From: CAVVYA01 sp963752345 | Lineage (GTDB): Bacteria > Pseudomonadota > Alphaproteobacteria > SMXQ01 | NCBI GenBank assembly: GCA_963752345.1 | Contig: CAVVYA010000002.1 | Span: 62,001 to 126,000 of the forward strand | Direction: 5' to 3' | Length of the DNA: 64,000 nucleotides | Shown here: positions 27,033 to 36,634 of the stretch, one piece after another | How the letters are laid out: each line of letters begins with the position of its first letter | How positions within the stretch are numbered: the first letter of the stretch is position 1 | Notes under the pieces: generated by a model | Databases searched by the model: none | Seen by the model: the letters and a program-made list of their open reading frames with translations, nothing else | What the model was told of the DNA's origin: nothing | Program-made: the position numbers and the translations under genes

Positions 27033-27350
27033 CTAACCTCTGGCGCGTTCGCCGTTACGCAACGGTACGATGTTGCCGACTTCTCCTTTGATGATCTCGG
27101 CAATCGATTCGTCGCGGGCGATATTTTCGGGCGGGCAGTCGTCGATGACGAAATCGGCGAGCGACGGCCGCGATTGACCCGACTCGCGCAGCCAGGCTTC
27201 GAACGGCGGCTTGCCCATCAGATCCTCGATGGCCTCTTGGTAGTTGCCGCCCCGGCCGACGGGACTCGCGGCATAACTGACAAAGGTGGGACCCGTCGCG
27301 ACCCACTGATCGCCGTCGCGAGACAAGCGGTAACAGCCCGGGTTTTCCAT
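27033..27350 (-). CDS. Hypothetical protein, 105 aa
   Basis: Short soluble protein without recognised domains. I prefer the ATG at 27350, which has GGAGG 7 nt upstream; the ATG two codons earlier sits too close to that site. The N-terminus 'MENPGCYRLSRDGDQWVATG' has the look of a small beta-rich unit, followed by an acidic, Glu/Asp-containing C-terminal half ('ADFVIDDCPPENIARDESI'). It converges on the HWE kinase with a 43-nt gap. Conservation in related genomes would be needed to name a family. Confidence 0.55.
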   Translation of the reverse strand: MENPGCYRLSRDGDQWVATGPTFVSYAASPVGRGGNYQEAIEDLMGKPPFEAWLRESGQSRPSLADFVIDDCPPENIARDESIAEIIKGEVGNIVPLRNGERARG

Positions 27351-27492
27351 CTGCATACCTCCACGGATGGCGGGCGGCGCAAATCCGAGATCGCGCATCC
27401 CGCGCGCGCAATTCATGTCTGCCGTCTGTTAAACGCTCGATCCGTCCGGGAGGTTGCACAACCGGATCGCTATCCGCGAGGACCGACGCTGG

Positions 27493-27531
27493 CAAAAAAA
27501 GCAAACACCGGGCGACGCGAATCGCCCGGTG
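27493..27531 (-). terminator. Strong Rho-independent terminator
   Basis: On the minus strand, a perfect 10-bp stem CACCGGGCGA / TCGCCCGGTG with a 6-nt loop, followed by TTTGCTTTTTTT. It lies about 50 nt beyond the stop of the secreted protein gene at 27581-27943, which it terminates. Confidence 0.9.
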
Positions 27532-27580
27532 CGCTGAGCGGAAGACCCGACGATTGGTTGGGCTTCCTTACGCGTGAGTG

Positions 27581-27943
27581 TTAGTCGTTTTGGCCGCGCG
27601 GCACGTCCCCGCCACCGCCAGGGCTCTGCCCCGGAATTGTCTGGGACTTGCGGCTCGAAGGATCGGAGGGCACCGTGCCGCTGCCGGCTGTGCCCGGCGC
27701 GGTGCGGACGGTGCTGCCCGAATCCGGAACGGCACCTTGCTGCATATGACGGTCATACTCCGCCTGAATGCGGGCGCGTTCTTCCGGTGTCTTCGCCGCC
27801 CGCAGGCGATTCTGATAATCCTGATCGAGCTGGCTGCGGTTTTGCATTTGGGCCTGCGCCAGTTGCTGCGGGCTATCGGCGATCGCCGCGCTCGACACGC
27901 CGAGGAAAAGTGAACCGGCGATGAGGGCTGTTGCCTTTAACAT
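27581..27943 (-). CDS. Small secreted hypothetical protein, 120 aa
   Basis: Exported protein of unknown function. The ATG at 27943 has AAGGAG 9 nt upstream; a TTG one codon earlier is less likely. A Sec signal peptide ends near 'SSAAIADS'. The mature part is a charged helix rich in Gln and Arg ('MQNRSQLDQDYQNRLRAAK', 'EERARIQAEYDRHMQQG'), followed by a Pro/Gly/Ser-rich tail. It is a monocistronic unit: a hairpin in its leader at 27961-27989 touches the ribosome site, and a strong terminator follows. This organisation suggests a regulated envelope or stress protein, which is inference. Confidence 0.7.
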   Translation of the reverse strand: MLKATALIAGSLFLGVSSAAIADSPQQLAQAQMQNRSQLDQDYQNRLRAAKTPEERARIQAEYDRHMQQGAVPDSGSTVRTAPGTAGSGTVPSDPSSRKSQTIPGQSPGGGGDVPRGQND

Positions 27944-27960
27944 CAATCAATCTCCTTCTG

Positions 27961-27989
27961 TGGGTGTGCTTTCCGTCAGCACTCACCCA
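27961..27989 (-). promoter_or_regulatory. Leader hairpin next to the ribosome site
   Basis: On the minus strand, TGGGTGAGTGCT pairs with AGCACACCCA across a 7-nt loop, with a 2-nt bulge. The 3' foot ends one base before AGAAGGAGA, the ribosome site of the 120-aa secreted protein. It could mask translation or act as an attenuator. Confidence 0.6.
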
Positions 27990-28011
27990 ATCCAATGGTT
28001 GCCCGCTCCAA

Positions 28012-28026
28012 TTGTTCCTGGAACAA
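28012..28026. promoter_or_regulatory. Perfect palindrome, possible operator
   Basis: TTGTTCC-T-GGAACAA, seven paired bases either side of one centre base, about 70 nt upstream of the start of the 120-aa secreted protein. This is the position and symmetry of a dimeric regulator site. No regulator can be named. Confidence 0.45.
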
Positions 28027-28229
28027 CGCCGCGTTTCTCGGGAACCCGCGGAAATGTCTAGGGAACGGGTGAAAAAAAATTGCGTCGCTCGCGATGGCTG
28101 CGCGGTGAATCTTGGCAAAAATGCGGCGGCGGGATTGATTATCATTGCGTGGCGACTAAGACGGACGTCCCGCGCAATAGGTGGATGCAACGACGCGGCG
28201 AACGTCAGCAGTGGCCGGCGGCGCGTGCA

Positions 28230-28637
28230 TCACGGATAGAGTTCGAGCGCTCCCGCAGACCGATCCAAAGGCTGACCGGCGATCAGGGCTCGCGCGGTGG
28301 CAATCGCCTGGACCAGCTCGGCATCGTTGAACGGCTTGCTGAGGCAGCCGAGGGCACCGGCCTGCAGACCGACTCGCCGGCAATCGGTCGGGTTGCCCGA
28401 CACGAAGATGACTGGCACCCCGTACATCTCCAACAAGTGACGCGCGGCGATCGCGCCGGAGGCCGTATTGGCGAGGTTGAGATCGACCAGCGCGAGGTCC
28501 GGCCGCTGGGCGGCGGCAATGGCGAGAGCGGTCGCCACGTCACGCGCGATCCCCACCACGCTGTGGCCGGTGTCGGTCAGAATGGCATCGATTTCCAAAG
28601 CGATGATCGCTTCGTCTTCGACGATCAGAATACGCAT
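28230..28637 (-). CDS. Single-domain response regulator
   Basis: CheY-like receiver with no output domain, 135 residues. The acidic pair is in 'MRILIVEDEAIIALEI', the phospho-acceptor Asp in 'PDLALVDLNLAN' (about residue 52), the Thr/Ser switch in 'PVIFVSGNP' and the Lys in 'GCLSKPFNDAEL'. The start at 28637 gives a standard receiver N-terminus; a GTG five codons upstream is also possible, and neither has a strong ribosome site. Receivers of this type often serve HWE kinases, and the PAS-PAS-HWE kinase is 1.2 kb away, so a phosphorelay between them is plausible. Confidence 0.88.
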   Translation of the reverse strand: MRILIVEDEAIIALEIDAILTDTGHSVVGIARDVATALAIAAAQRPDLALVDLNLANTASGAIAARHLLEMYGVPVIFVSGNPTDCRRVGLQAGALGCLSKPFNDAELVQAIATARALIAGQPLDRSAGALELYP

Positions 28638-28652
28638 TTTACAGTGTCCCAC

Positions 28653-29312
28653 GATTGCGAGCAGGGCTGCCCCATCCGCCGCCTAGTAAATGGTGGCCGG
28701 CCAACTTGGTTCCATTTGGCCGCTCCGTGCGGATACGAGCGTGGCGCTTCCCGCGCGGCAAAGATGCGACAGCGCAAGGGCTTAGGTAGGATCGCCCGAA
28801 ACGCGCCTCGTGCGGCAGCGTGTCCACGCTTCGGACGAGAATCACGATTCGGGATCGCTGGCGGGGCGGGCGCTCCGCCACGTTGCCGGCCAGTCCGCCG
28901 TTGCTGGTATTCCAGCGCAGGCGCGCGACATGGCGAGGGCCGTTGAAATCGGTTCTGTCCCAGGACGGGAAGCCGGTTCCAAGCATGCCACTGGCAAAGA
29001 CCGCTCGGGCGCTCTGCGAAGAGTTCGAAAATCCTCTCCGCGCGCGCAGTCATCACGCGCCAGGTTCGGGTAGGAAGCCGCGCACTGGCGTCCGCCGACT
29101 TTCTTTTGCCCGAGCCGTGAGGAGCTGTTGAGTGGGCCCAGTGGACAGTCTCGTCTGCGCTGGGCGCGTGTCCACGCCCTGCGGCGGCGCGCGCCGGTGC
29201 CCGCTCTGACGATGACGATATTTCGCTTTGCGGGCCGGGTGCCCGCGTGCTGCAATGCGCGTCAATAACGCGGCCGCACCCGCTCGGGAGGCGGTGATCG
29301 AGCCGCGGGGCA
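28653..29312. other. 660-nt stretch with no convincing gene
   Basis: Open frames of 70-240 codons cross this region on both strands, but none has a ribosome site, a plausible start and protein-like composition together. They are Arg/Ala/Pro-rich products of GC bias. No tRNA or obvious hairpin terminator was seen. It may hold the promoter of the TctC-like gene that begins at 29329. Confidence 0.4.
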
Positions 29313-29328
29313 AATGGGGGAGACGAAC

Positions 29329-30390
29329 ATGCATTTCGCTTTGCGTGCACTTCTGACCTGCTCTGTCGCCGTGCTGACGATCCTGGCGTCGGCCACTGCC
29401 GGCGCTCAATCCACGACGCAATCGACAGCCGGCCAATCGCCCGCCGACTTCTACAAGGGCAAGACCATCGACCTCATCGTCGGTTACGCGCCTGGCGCGG
29501 GCTACGACGCCTATGCCCAGCTGTTGCGCAGCGCCTTCAGCAAAAACATGCCGGGTAATCCCAATGTCTTGATCAAGCATATGCCGGGCGCCGGCAGCCT
29601 GATCGCGGTCAATCATCTCTATAACCGCGCGCCGCGCGACGGCACGGTGATCGGCCTGTTCAACCGCGCGGCACCCATGGAGCCGATGCTCGCCAACGAG
29701 AATGCTCAATTCGATCCGGCGCGGCTTAAATGGATCGGCAGCCTGAACAACGAGGTCAGCATCTGCGCCGCATGGCATACTGCGCCGGTGCGTACCTGGG
29801 ACGACGCGACCAAGCACGAACTGATGATGATCGTCGGCAACATCACCGACGATACCGGCATCTTCCCGACCATCCTGATGAACATGTTCGACGCCAAGTT
29901 CCGGCTGATCACCGGCTTCGGCGACGGCACCAAGATGGACCTCGCCTTCGAGCAAGGCGAGGGCAACGCGCGCTGCGGCTGGTCGTGGGGCACCGCGAAG
30001 CAGCGCCGCGGCGAATGGTTCACCTCGGGCCAGGCGATTCCTTTCGTGCAGTTCGGCCTGCGCAAGCATCCCGATTTGCCGAACGTGCCGCTGGTGCTCG
30101 ATCTGGCGCGCAACGACGACGAGCGCGAGGTGCTCAAGCTGCTGTTCGCGCGCCAAGTGATGGGCCGTCCCGTCGCCGGACCGCCCGACATCCCCGCCGA
30201 CCGCTTCGCCGTCCTGCGTCAGGCCTTCGCCGATACCATGAAGGATCCGGAGTTCATCGCCACCGCCGAGAAGATGAATTTCGAATACGAATTCGTCAGC
30301 GGCGAGGAGGTCGAGAAGATCGTTGCCGACATGTCGCGCGCCTCGCCGGCGGTGGTGAAAATGGCGATCGCGGCGACGAAGCGGCGGTGA
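29329..30390 (+). CDS. TctC/Bug-family periplasmic binding protein (orphan)
   Basis: Tripartite tricarboxylate transporter-type solute receptor, 353 residues. The ATG at 29329 follows GGGGGAGA and opens a Sec signal peptide ending 'SATAGAQS'. Family landmarks are 'FYKGKTIDLIVGYAPGAGYD', 'VLIKHMPGAGSLIAVNHLYN' and 'PRDGTVIGLFNRA'. TctA and TctB membrane partners are not adjacent, as is common for the large Bug families of alphaproteobacteria, so the receptor may feed a distant TctAB pair or act in sensing. The ligand (a carboxylate, probably) cannot be specified. Confidence 0.85.
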   Translation: MHFALRALLTCSVAVLTILASATAGAQSTTQSTAGQSPADFYKGKTIDLIVGYAPGAGYDAYAQLLRSAFSKNMPGNPNVLIKHMPGAGSLIAVNHLYNRAPRDGTVIGLFNRAAPMEPMLANENAQFDPARLKWIGSLNNEVSICAAWHTAPVRTWDDATKHELMMIVGNITDDTGIFPTILMNMFDAKFRLITGFGDGTKMDLAFEQGEGNARCGWSWGTAKQRRGEWFTSGQAIPFVQFGLRKHPDLPNVPLVLDLARNDDEREVLKLLFARQVMGRPVAGPPDIPADRFAVLRQAFADTMKDPEFIATAEKMNFEYEFVSGEEVEKIVADMSRASPAVVKMAIAATKRR

Positions 30391-30411
30391 TCAGGCTCCT
30401 CCGAGCACGCG

Positions 30412-31197
30412 TCAGCGAACCGACGCGGCGCTCGCCGCCAGGTTGTTCGGGTCGAGGCCGAGCGCCGAAATCGTCGTCGGCGTGAGTTGGCCGGTAGCGT
30501 CGATCCCGCGGCTCCGTTGGAAGCGGCTCAAGGCCGCCTCGGTCCGTGGTCCCCACACGCCGTCGATCGCGCCCGAATAGAATCCATTCTGGCGCAGCTT
30601 CAGCTGGATGCCGCGAACGACGCCCCGGTCGAGCGTGCTGCCGGCGAAAGTTGCGCCAGCCGGCGCGCTCTGGTTGGCACCCGCGGTCCGCGTGGGAAAT
30701 GTGGATACGTCGAGTCCCATGGCGGCAACGCTCGCGCGGGTCACTTGGCCGACCTGCAGGCCCCGGGCGCGCTGAAAGTTCTCGAGCGCGACCTGGGTTC
30801 CCGTACCCGAGACGCCGTCTGCGGGGCCGTTATAGAAATTGAGCTGGCGCAACCGGTTCTGAATCGTGCGCACGTCGGTCCGATCGGTGATCGAGATCGG
30901 CGCCGCATCCGCGTCGCGTAGCGCGCTGACCGTCGCACCATCGAGCCGCGCCGAGATCGGTATCCCCTGGCTGCGCTGGAAGCGCTCCACCGAGGCCTGA
31001 GTTTCCGGACCCCAAAGGCCGTCCGCCGCGCCGTCATAGAGGCCGAGCGTGCGAAGGCGGTTCTGGGCGTCGCGCACCTCCGCTGATGGCTGAGGCGCCT
31101 CGGCGCGCACCGTGCGCGAAGCCGTCGACGACGGGGTCTGGGTGTTGGCACAGGCGGCGACAAGGAGCGTGGTGGCGAGCAGGGCGATGAGCTTCAT
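30412..31197 (-). CDS. Lipoprotein with three peptidoglycan-binding domains
   Basis: A 261-residue lipoprotein (lipobox 'LVAAC', residues about 12-16) with three PG_binding_1-like units. Each has the pattern LR-x-LGFY-x-G-x-x-DG-x-x-G-x-x-T-x-x-A-x-x-x-FQR: 'RLRTLGLYDGAADGLWGPET' (about residue 48), 'RLRQLNFYNGPADGVSGTGT' (about 115) and 'KLRQNGFYSGAIDGVWGPRT' (about 200). It should tether to the outer membrane and bind the cell wall. No catalytic domain is fused. Its 5' end overlaps by ATGA with a small upstream reading. Confidence 0.88.
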   Translation of the reverse strand: MKLIALLATTLLVAACANTQTPSSTASRTVRAEAPQPSAEVRDAQNRLRTLGLYDGAADGLWGPETQASVERFQRSQGIPISARLDGATVSALRDADAAPISITDRTDVRTIQNRLRQLNFYNGPADGVSGTGTQVALENFQRARGLQVGQVTRASVAAMGLDVSTFPTRTAGANQSAPAGATFAGSTLDRGVVRGIQLKLRQNGFYSGAIDGVWGPRTEAALSRFQRSRGIDATGQLTPTTISALGLDPNNLAASAASVR

Positions 31198-31394
31198 CCC
31201 GGTCTCCTACGGCGAATGCCCATAGGGTCGATGGGCGCGACCAGCCTCTCTTCGGAGATAACGTCCGAGATACCGCGACGCTCCGTGGCGTCGAAGAATG
31301 TCCTGATGGTTATCGTGGGCCCTCCGGTGACTTCCGGCGTCTCATTCAGCGGCCCCTTCCGGTTCGCCGCAGCGTCGAGACGCGACTTGGCCAT
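31194..31394 (-). CDS. Possible small hypothetical protein, 66 aa
   Basis: A 66-codon reading whose stop overlaps the ATG of the peptidoglycan-binding lipoprotein (ATGA), the arrangement used by real gene pairs in this genome. The start has GAAGG about 8 nt upstream. The product ('GGPTITIRTFFDATERRGIS') has no recognised domain and a basic C-terminus. It could equally be a leader reading or chance. A plus-strand reading across the same bases looks no better. Confidence 0.3.
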   Translation of the reverse strand: MAKSRLDAAANRKGPLNETPEVTGGPTITIRTFFDATERRGISDVISEERLVAPIDPMGIRRRRPG

Positions 31395-31469
31395 CGTCGG
31401 CCTTCAATTAGTCCATCCCGGCGCGGAGGTCGTGATGGGCTTGCGGGACAGCACCGGAGCGGCTGCCGC

Positions 31470-31886
31470 CTAACAAGGAACTCCACTCAGTGGTGTGATA
31501 TCCTCGGCGGGCCACCTGGCCCGATTTACAAATCGCTCGACCGTTTCCAAGAAGTCGACGATCGCGATCGGCTTGGACATATAGCCGTCGCATCCCTCTC
31601 CCAAAATGCGATCTTTGTCGCCTTGCATGGCAAATCCCGTCACCGCGACCACGGGAATGTGCCGCAGCGACGGATCCCGTTTGATGCAACGGGTCACTTC
31701 CAGCCCCGATACATCGGGCAGCTGAATATCCATGAGGACGAGGTCTGGACGATGTTCGCGCGTCAGACTTAACGCGGTCGCGCCATTCATCGCGCTGAGC
31801 GTTCGAAAACCGTCGTTCTCCAGAACGTCGCACAGCAACCGCATGTTCAATCCATTATCCTCGACAATCAAGATCGTCTTCGACAT
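31470..31886 (-). CDS. DivK-like single-domain response regulator 1
   Basis: Receiver-only regulator, 138 residues, with the sequence style of DivK: 'TILIVEDNGLNMRLLCDVLE', 'PDLVLMDIQLPDVSGLEVTR' (acceptor Asp near residue 52), 'IPVVAVTGFAMQGDKDRILG' and 'GCDGYMSKPI'. The start at 31886 was chosen to match that standard N-terminus. It is a paralogue of the regulator at 32565-32996. DivK in Caulobacter controls cell polarity and the cell cycle, but such receivers are multicopy in many alphaproteobacteria, so orthology is not claimed. Confidence 0.88.
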   Translation of the reverse strand: MSKTILIVEDNGLNMRLLCDVLENDGFRTLSAMNGATALSLTREHRPDLVLMDIQLPDVSGLEVTRCIKRDPSLRHIPVVAVTGFAMQGDKDRILGEGCDGYMSKPIAIVDFLETVERFVNRARWPAEDITPLSGVPC

Positions 31887-32038
31887 CTCACATCCTGTAT
31901 TTGACTCGATGTTCGTCGAACGCAAATCACGGGTCGCGGTTCACGCCAGCCGAATCCGTACGCGGTCGCGCCTCGCCAGAGCCGTCTGTCGTCAGATCGT
32001 GGTGGTGTGAATTATTCAGGAGATTGTCGCTGTGGGTA

Positions 32039-32099
32039 ACTGCCAAGCGCACTTGACAGTTTTGTGGCATGTCGGCGCTAAAACTGACGTTTTTCGTCA
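32039..32099 (+). promoter_or_regulatory. Two dyads and a possible promoter between the DivK-like genes
   Basis: A 9-bp inverted repeat with one mismatch (ACTGCCAAG, 4 nt, CTTGACAGT; 32039-32060) contains a TTGACA at 32053-32058. About 18-20 nt on is GCTAAAAC, a weak -10. A second dyad TGACG-TTTTT-CGTCA follows at 32085-32099. This lies in the 375-nt gap between regulator 1 (leftward) and the 61-aa gene (rightward). Confidence 0.4.
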
Positions 32100-32261
32100 T
32101 GGGGTAAGAAGAAGCCAGCCACGTGGGCCTTCCCTCGGACGGCACAGGTGGCACGAGATTGCTGTATCTTTCCGTAAACTATTGATCGTGACCGTGTCGA
32201 CCGACCGCGTGTGAACGGCTAATAGTCCACACAGCGCGCACCATTGGGGTTATGGTGTGAC

Positions 32262-32447
32262 ATGCGAGAAATAGCGTCGTTGTCCCCTTATGCTTCACAG
32301 TCACTGCGAGATGAGTTAGATCAGCTATTACACGGCTTAGAGGTGGCCTGCGGAGTGTTGGGGGACGACCCGCAGGAAGCCCTGCGCGTTATCCAGTCCA
32401 TCAAGGACCGTCTCGCATACGTCCGCGCGAGCACTAGGTTCATCTAA
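32262..32447 (+). CDS. Small helical hypothetical protein, 61 aa
   Basis: A 61-residue protein with amphipathic helices: 'SLRDELDQLLHGLEVACG' and 'PQEALRVIQSIKDRLAYVRA'. It lies alone on the plus strand between the two minus-strand DivK-like genes. The ribosome site is weak. The two-helix form is reminiscent of short helical partners of receivers, but there is no conserved phospho-His evidence and a role as a partner is a guess. An antisense reading of 63 codons over the same bases looks less protein-like. Confidence 0.5.
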   Translation: MREIASLSPYASQSLRDELDQLLHGLEVACGVLGDDPQEALRVIQSIKDRLAYVRASTRFI

Positions 32448-32564
32448 TTCACGGACTTCGATAGTCAGCATCCGGTGCCGCGATCGCCCGTCACCCAAGC
32501 TTTCGTCAAAGCGGTAGATGTGGCTCATCGGTGACGCAGCAGCTGAGCCCGATTGTCAACCACA

Positions 32565-32996
32565 TCAACGGCGTTTGGCCGCATCTCCATCAGTGTCCGA
32601 CAGGTCGGGACGCTCGGATGGGTTCTCACTGTCGGCCAGCAACTTTTCGACCAGTTCACTGAACTCCGTTATTCTGACGGGCTTTGCCATATAGGCGTCG
32701 CATCCGGCGGCTCGAAACTTTTCTTCATCGCCCTTCATGGCAAAGGCCGTGACGGCGAGAATAGGGCCAGGCTTAAGAAATGGATGGTCCTTGATCGAGC
32801 GGGCCACCTCCAGTCCTGACATATCCGGAAGCTGGATGTCCAAAATGATCAGGTCCCAATCGTGGGCTCGCGCCAGTTGGAGCGCGGCCATCCCGCTATA
32901 GGCACGCGTTGTGTCATAGCCTCGGCTCTCTAGAACATCGCTGAAGAGCTTCATATTCATCTCGTTGTCTTCAACCACGAGAATTTTTTTCGCCAT
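32565..32996 (-). CDS. DivK-like single-domain response regulator 2
   Basis: Receiver-only regulator, 143 residues: 'KKILVVEDNEMNMKLFSDVL', 'WDLIILDIQLPDMSGLEVAR' with the acceptor Asp, 'PILAVTAFAMKGDEEKFRAA' and 'GCDAYMAKPVRITEF'. It is closer to Caulobacter DivK than regulator 1 in its N-terminus and switch region. A hydrophilic tail of about 20 residues follows the receiver. Three ATTAGCAA blocks lie in the AT-rich upstream region (33022-33121), which is unusual for this GC-rich window and marks the promoter area. Confidence 0.9.
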   Translation of the reverse strand: MAKKILVVEDNEMNMKLFSDVLESRGYDTTRAYSGMAALQLARAHDWDLIILDIQLPDMSGLEVARSIKDHPFLKPGPILAVTAFAMKGDEEKFRAAGCDAYMAKPVRITEFSELVEKLLADSENPSERPDLSDTDGDAAKRR

Positions 32997-33021
32997 TGTC
33001 CCCCCTACTCAACGCCGTACC

Positions 33022-33121
33022 ATTAGCAACGCTTTGCTTGGGTCAATAGACAGCGCTGCAATAGGTTAATTTGATGCTCATTTCGAAATGTGCCTGTGTA
33101 TTAGCAAAAACATTAGCAAAA
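33022..33121. promoter_or_regulatory. ATTAGCAA direct repeats upstream of DivK-like gene 2
   Basis: ATTAGCAA occurs at 33022-33029, 33100-33107 and 33112-33119; the last two are 12 nt apart with AAAA after each. The region is AT-rich compared with its surroundings. The spacing suggests a factor binding on one helix face, but no known box was recognised. Confidence 0.35.
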
Positions 33122-33181
33122 TGACGATCGGCAGCGCGTCGTAATGCGCCGTGCGGCCTACTTAAATCCTTGACTTCATTG

Positions 33182-33257
<76 letters not shown>

Positions 33258-33458
33258 GCCGTGACGGGCAGGGATGCAAGGTCCCGCGGCGGCGTTTTTA
33301 AACCTCGCGGACTCGCGCGTCCAGTGTGCCTGGAGAATCTGGCCGTCGCGTTACCATTCGCCGTCCGCGGTTTCGCGGCCTCGCTGCCGCGCGCCACTCT
33401 GCGCCTCGCCTTCGGCCCACGCGCCGATGCGCATTCACGCCGTGCCGGCCGATCGGCG

Positions 33459-34743
33459 TCACGCCTTGCGCGCCAATTCATAGAGCGCGACCGCGGCGGC
33501 GGCGGAAACGTTCAGGCTCTCCATGCGCTCCGAGATCGGCAGGCGCACGAGAATGTCGCAATGGTCGCGCGTCAGCCGGCGCAGGCCTTCGCCCTCCGCG
33601 CCGAGCACCAGCGCCACTTTGCCGGTCATGTCGGCGGCGGCCAGCGTCTGGGGCGCCTGGCCGTCGAGCCCGGCGATCCAGAAGCCCGCCTTCTTCAGCT
33701 CCTCGAGCGCGCGGGCGAGATTGATCACACGCACCAGCGGCACGATTTCCACCGCGCCCGATGCCGCCTTGACCAGGGCGCCGGTTTCCGGCGGGGCATG
33801 GCGGTCGGGCACCAGCACCGCGTCGGCGCCGAAGGCGGCGGCCGAGCGCAGGATGGCGCCGACATTCTGCGGATCGGTCACCTGGTCGAGCACCAGGACG
33901 ACGGATTTTTCCGCCTCGGCGGCACGGTCGAGCACATCCTCCAGGGCGACGTCGGTCAGCGGCTCGGAGAGCAGGGCGGCGCCCTGATGGACGGCACCGG
34001 GCGGCAGCACGCCGGCCGATCCCGTCGCGGTTCGACGCCTCCACGGCGAGCTCGCCCAGAATATTGGCAACACTGGCGTCACCGCGCAGCGTCTCGGCCG
34101 CTTCGTCGCTCAGCAGCAGCCGATGATGGCGCCGGCGCGGATTGGCCAGGGCGGCTTTCACCGCATGCAGGCCATAGAGCCAGACCTGATTGCGCCCCGG
34201 CCGGCCCGGGCGGGAGGCCGGCGTGGCACGGGGCGCGGCTGTGGCGTCCGAGGCGGCGGAACGGCGGTCGGAACCATGGTCAGGCCGCGCTTTGCGCGAA
34301 ACCGGGGCGGAACGGGCATCCTGACTGAGGGAATTGAAGCGCGGGGCGGCCTCGCCGTGGCTGGCGTGATCCCTTGCGGCCGGCCTTTTCAAGCGTGGCG
34401 CGGCCTCGCCATGGGCCGCACCCGTCCGTGCGGCGGGCTTCGTGAAGCGGGAGCCGGCTTCCCCGTGGGCCGGATTTCCGCTGTGCCCGTGACGGAACGG
34501 TGCCTTGCCGGGCCGCTTGCCGAAGGCCGGCCGGTCGTCGCGCGCGCCGCCGCCTTCGCCACGGCCGAAGGCCGGCCGGCCGGCGGGTTTGCCGTGGGCG
34601 CCTTTGGCCATACGCGGTTTGGGACCGCCCTTGCCATAATACGAAGGACGGTCGGAGAAAGAGCCGGAGGTTGAAGGGCCCGAACGGTCGGAACGGGAGG
34701 ACGGGCGGCCGGAAGGGCCGCCGGGGTGCTTGCGCTTGGCCAT
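33459..34743 (-). CDS. rlmB: SpoU-family 23S rRNA/tRNA 2'-O-methyltransferase (RlmB-like), frameshifted
   Basis: SPOUT methyltransferase expected to methylate the ribose of G2251 in 23S rRNA. The knot motifs are intact: 'DQVTDPQNVGAILRSAAAFG', 'KVALVLGAEGEGLRRLTRDH' and 'ERMESLNVSAAAAVALYELA'. The substrate-binding domain begins 'QVWLYGLHAVKAALANP'. One extra base in the GCCGGCC at about 34011-34018 splits the gene; corrected, the join reads 'RDGIGRVLPPGAVHQGAALL' and the protein has 427 aa. The first 170 residues are an Arg/Lys/Gly/Pro-rich disordered region with three HGEA-x-(S/P)-R units, much longer than in RlmB of enterobacteria. The start at 34743 is a good ATG. The target assignment is by family. 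Confidence 0.88.
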
Positions 34744-34842
34744 GATCGTCCTTATATTCCGTTCCTCAAAACAAGTTGCAAGCTCTCTTCTCGCCGCTCC
34801 GAACGGACGGGCGCGCAGGGGCGCTATGCACTTGATTTGCGG

Positions 34843-34870
34843 TTGACATTAAAAGGTAAATCCTCATAGT
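34843..34870 (+). promoter_or_regulatory. Sigma-70-type promoter for the tRNA-Tyr/tRNA-Gly/tuf transcript
   Basis: TTGACA at 34843-34848 and CATAGT at 34865-34870, spacer 16 nt, in a short AT-rich stretch about 36 nt before the tRNA-Tyr 5' end. It is well placed to drive the two tRNAs and probably tuf downstream. Confidence 0.6.
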
Positions 34871-34905
34871 GCGCACTCCGTTCCGCCGGCTTGTCACGTC
34901 GCAGC

Positions 34906-34991
<86 letters not shown>

Positions 34992-35078
34992 CGCGGCCGT
35001 CGCACCGGCGGGCGTATCGGAGGCGGCGGGATCGGTTGGGCGCAAGGAACGGAAGGATTAACGAATAGGCCGGATCAG

Positions 35079-35152
<74 letters not shown>

Positions 35153-35273
35153 ATCCCACGCCGGGTCCGCCTGGTGTGAAACGAGCGGAGTCCGATGCCG
35201 GATCCATAGCCGACTGATCGATGCGTTTCACCGAGACCACTTCCTCTAACGACTTAATCCTCAGGACTGACAA

Positions 35274-36464
<1,191 letters not shown>

Positions 36465-36634
36465 AGCAGGCAGGTTAGGTCAGGCGCAACGACAAGGAGC
36501 GCACCGCACGGGACGGATGTCCCACATCCGTTCGCTCGACGCCCGGTTGGCCGCAAGGCCTCGCCGGGCGCCGGCATCTCATCGGCGAGACCATTTGGGG
36601 CGAGACCATTTGGTTTCAAGTGGGCCGGCGACAT

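Noticed and set aside
27950..28060. EcfG-type stress promoter (GGAAC-N16/17-CGTT) near the secreted protein gene
   Set aside because: GGAAC occurs several times, but no CGTT at the right spacing was found on either strand.
28810..29255. Several 70-140-codon readings on both strands in the gap before the TctC-like gene
   Set aside because: Arg/Ala/Pro-rich composition, no ribosome sites, and mutual overlap on opposite strands.
32337..32528. 63-codon minus-strand reading opposite the 61-aa helical protein
   Set aside because: No ribosome site and a less structured composition; the plus-strand reading is preferred, with modest confidence.
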